From assembly GCA_963729195.1 (NCBI GenBank), contig CAVSNF010000024.1, positions 372,001 through 436,000 on the forward strand: a stretch of DNA of 64,000 nt. Direction: 5' to 3'. Numbering within the stretch: the first letter of the stretch is position 1; each line of letters starts with the position of its first letter. The stretch is from CAVPTL01 sp963729195. GTDB lineage: Bacteria > Actinomycetota > Thermoleophilia > Gaiellales > JAICJC01. Made by a program: the position numbers and the translations under genes. Below, piece by piece: positions 62,983 through 64,000 of the stretch. The notes under the pieces were generated by a model. The model had not been told where the DNA came from. It was given only the letters and a program-made list of their open reading frames with translations, and did no database searches.

Positions 62983-63515
62983 AACGGCACGGTGGCACGC
63001 AGCGCGGGCAGCTTGCTGCAGCGCGTGCCGCCGTCGTTCGGCCTGATGGCCGTCCACCGCACCAGCCGGATGAAGACACACTCCGTCGCCCCAGCGGTGG
63101 CTCTCGCGCACGCCCAATGGGTGGAGCTACCCGGCACCTTGGCGCAGGTGAAGCGCATGTCGCCTCCCACGATCCGGGTCACATCGCCCGCCACCGCCTC
63201 GGCATCGACCGCGGTGGGCAGCATCCCCTCCAGGGCCGGCAACTGGCAGCGGGTGGGGTTGGGATTGCCGGCGGCGACGTGGCCGCTGACCGACACGCCC
63301 ACGACCACGCACACCGACTCGGCCGGGTACACCACTGCACACGCCCACAGCGACCCGTTGGACTTGAGCTCGCTGCATCCGATCGTGGATCCCGGATTGC
63401 GCAATGCGATGTGATCCTGGACCGTGGCAGCATCAGCCCGTTGCCGGAGCTTGGCATACCACAGTCCGCCGGCGAGGAGCACGATCACCAGCGAAATGGC
63501 TACGGGCCATCTCAT
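62979..63515 (-). CDS. Membrane-anchored protein with duplicated cysteine module
   Basis: 178 residues. The N-terminal segment WPVAISLVIVLLAGGLWYA is a signal anchor. The rest contains two similar units of about 60 residues, each with the pattern C...WACA...C-V...RC...LPAL (first: IGCSELKSNGSLWACA to RCQLPAL; second: FTCAKVPGSSTHWACA to RCSKLPAL). The eight cysteines suggest disulfides outside the membrane. No family recognised. Convergent with dnaE2, stops overlapping by four bases. Confidence 0.65.
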   Translation of the reverse strand: MRWPVAISLVIVLLAGGLWYAKLRQRADAATVQDHIALRNPGSTIGCSELKSNGSLWACAVVYPAESVCVVVGVSVSGHVAAGNPNPTRCQLPALEGMLPTAVDAEAVAGDVTRIVGGDMRFTCAKVPGSSTHWACARATAGATECVFIRLVRWTAIRPNDGGTRCSKLPALRATVPF

Positions 63516-63558
63516 AGGGCGAGCATACCGCGCTCAAGGCAGGGGATTGGCGGTCGCG

Positions 63559-63738
63559 CTAGACGAACAGATCTACAACGAGGGTAATCAGGAAGACGAC
63601 TGCGAACCAGGCGAATGCGGCCGAAACGATCGCGAGCACCACATGTGCTTGCGCCCATTCCAGCAATCCACCGCGGTTCTCGTACTCCCACGAATCCTCG
63701 CTGGAGACACCGACGCGTTCAAGCAGAGATTCCTTCAT
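63559..63738 (-). CDS. Small C-tail membrane protein, paralogue A
   Basis: 59 residues from ATG 63738: MKESLLERVGVSSEDSWEYE start, then GGLLEWAQAHVVLAIVSAA, with the last 30 residues hydrophobic and ending VVDLFV. Shares a clear pattern with the next gene (WEY...GL..W...HVV.A.V.AA..WFA...L..DL). Probably a single-pass protein with a cytosolic N-terminus. Function unknown. Confidence 0.6.
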   Translation of the reverse strand: MKESLLERVGVSSEDSWEYENRGGLLEWAQAHVVLAIVSAAFAWFAVVFLITLVVDLFV

Positions 63739-63794
63739 TCCCTGAGCATACGGGCGGCGACCCGGATCGGGAAGCCCATGTTCGGGGGGCTCGA

Positions 63795-63956
63795 TCACAT
63801 CACCAAATCGATGATCAGGGTGAGCGTGTAGAGGATCGCAAACCACGTCAGCGCAGCAGCGACCGTTGCGACCACGACGTGTCTCACCGTCCAGTGGTGC
63901 AACCCAGCGTCGTCTGTGTATTCCCACGCCTCTTCGGCGTCGACTTGGTGGCGCAT
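63795..63956 (-). CDS. Small C-tail membrane protein, paralogue B
   Basis: 53 residues from ATG 63956, which has GGAGGGGG seven bases upstream; GTG 63980 is an alternative. MRHQVDAEEAWEYTDDAGLH start, then HHWTVRHVVVATVAAALTWF and a hydrophobic end LTLIIDLVM. Tandem paralogue of the gene at 63559. The window ends 44 bases beyond. Confidence 0.6.
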   Translation of the reverse strand: MRHQVDAEEAWEYTDDAGLHHWTVRHVVVATVAAALTWFAILYTLTLIIDLVM

Positions 63957-64000
63957 CGAGACCCCCTCCACGCGTTTCACTCAACTCTCATCGGCACCGA

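Noticed and set aside
1..64000. CRISPR arrays, rRNA or tRNA genes, prophage or integrase genes
   Set aside because: No regularly spaced repeats, no tRNA-like cloverleaf in the short gaps, and no integrase or phage structural genes were seen. The only dispersed repeat is the 31-33-base palindrome.

Overview
The window is GC-rich bacterial chromosome with densely packed genes, many joined by 4-base ATGA, GTGA or TTGA stop/start overlaps. Its content points to a high-GC actinobacterium, most likely of the Thermoleophilia (Solirubrobacterales/Gaiellales) type. The evidence is a class II DAHP synthase, a short actinobacterial ArgA-type acetyltransferase, a SepF/DivIVA/YggT cluster, a MurA with the mycobacterial-type Cys-to-Asp change, Gram-positive LexA boxes (CGAAC-N4-GTTCG) and an ImuB/DnaE2 pair. 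The lineage is inferred, not proven.

Layout. 1-549: 3' end of an EAL-domain gene. 584-13142 (minus): housekeeping run aroG-type DAHP synthase, tyrA, aroA, cmk, plsC, der, gpsA, metK, priA, isochorismatase-fold hydrolase, def, fmt. 13220-22953 (plus): trpS, then a translationally coupled surface-polysaccharide cluster (sulfotransferase, two glycosyltransferases, CDP-alcohol phosphatidyltransferase, sulfatase-fold enzyme, Wzz/BY-kinase-like protein, polytopic polymerase or ligase, cupin-TPR protein). 22950-30875 (minus): dnaE, argA, scpA, scpB, rluB, amine oxidase, nucleotidyltransferase. 31441-41026 (minus): rluD, rpsB, tsf, pyrH, frr, uppS, cdsA, dxr, rseP, ispG. 41023-51268 (minus): murA, hisD, ridA, a DHH-CBS-tRNA nucleotidyltransferase fusion, yfiH, yggS, sepF, proC, yggT, divIVA, dksA/traR, lspA. 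51365-64000 is more accessory: HD hydrolase, aminotransferase, nuclease-fold protein, DedA, an SOS-controlled imuB, ctaA, a secreted repeat propeller, small zinc-ribbon and DUF6504-like genes, SOS-controlled dnaE2, and small membrane or secreted proteins of unknown function.

How genes work together. The minus-strand clusters supply translation (rpsB, tsf, frr, def, fmt, metK), isoprenoid and lipid-carrier synthesis (dxr, ispG, uppS, cdsA), cell-wall and division functions (murA, sepF, divIVA, lspA), aromatic amino acids (DAHP synthase, aroA, tyrA) and chromosome maintenance (scpAB, dnaE, priA). The plus-strand cluster at 14-23 kb should build and modify an exported polysaccharide or glycolipid. 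The 54.8-63.0 kb segment holds the inducible translesion module: imuB and dnaE2 each sit behind a perfect LexA-type box, with a DUF6504-like gene between them.

Two cautions. First, I count about 25 apparent frameshifts in 17 otherwise well-conserved genes, including essential ones. Most look like one extra base, often in a short homopolymer, so I read them as assembly errors and annotate each gene across its breaks. Second, non-coding signals noted here include a 31-33-base palindrome present three times, each time containing the stop codon of a neighbouring gene, and a roughly 206-base MITE-like inverted-repeat element with a possible CTAG duplication. No rRNA, tRNA or CRISPR was seen.
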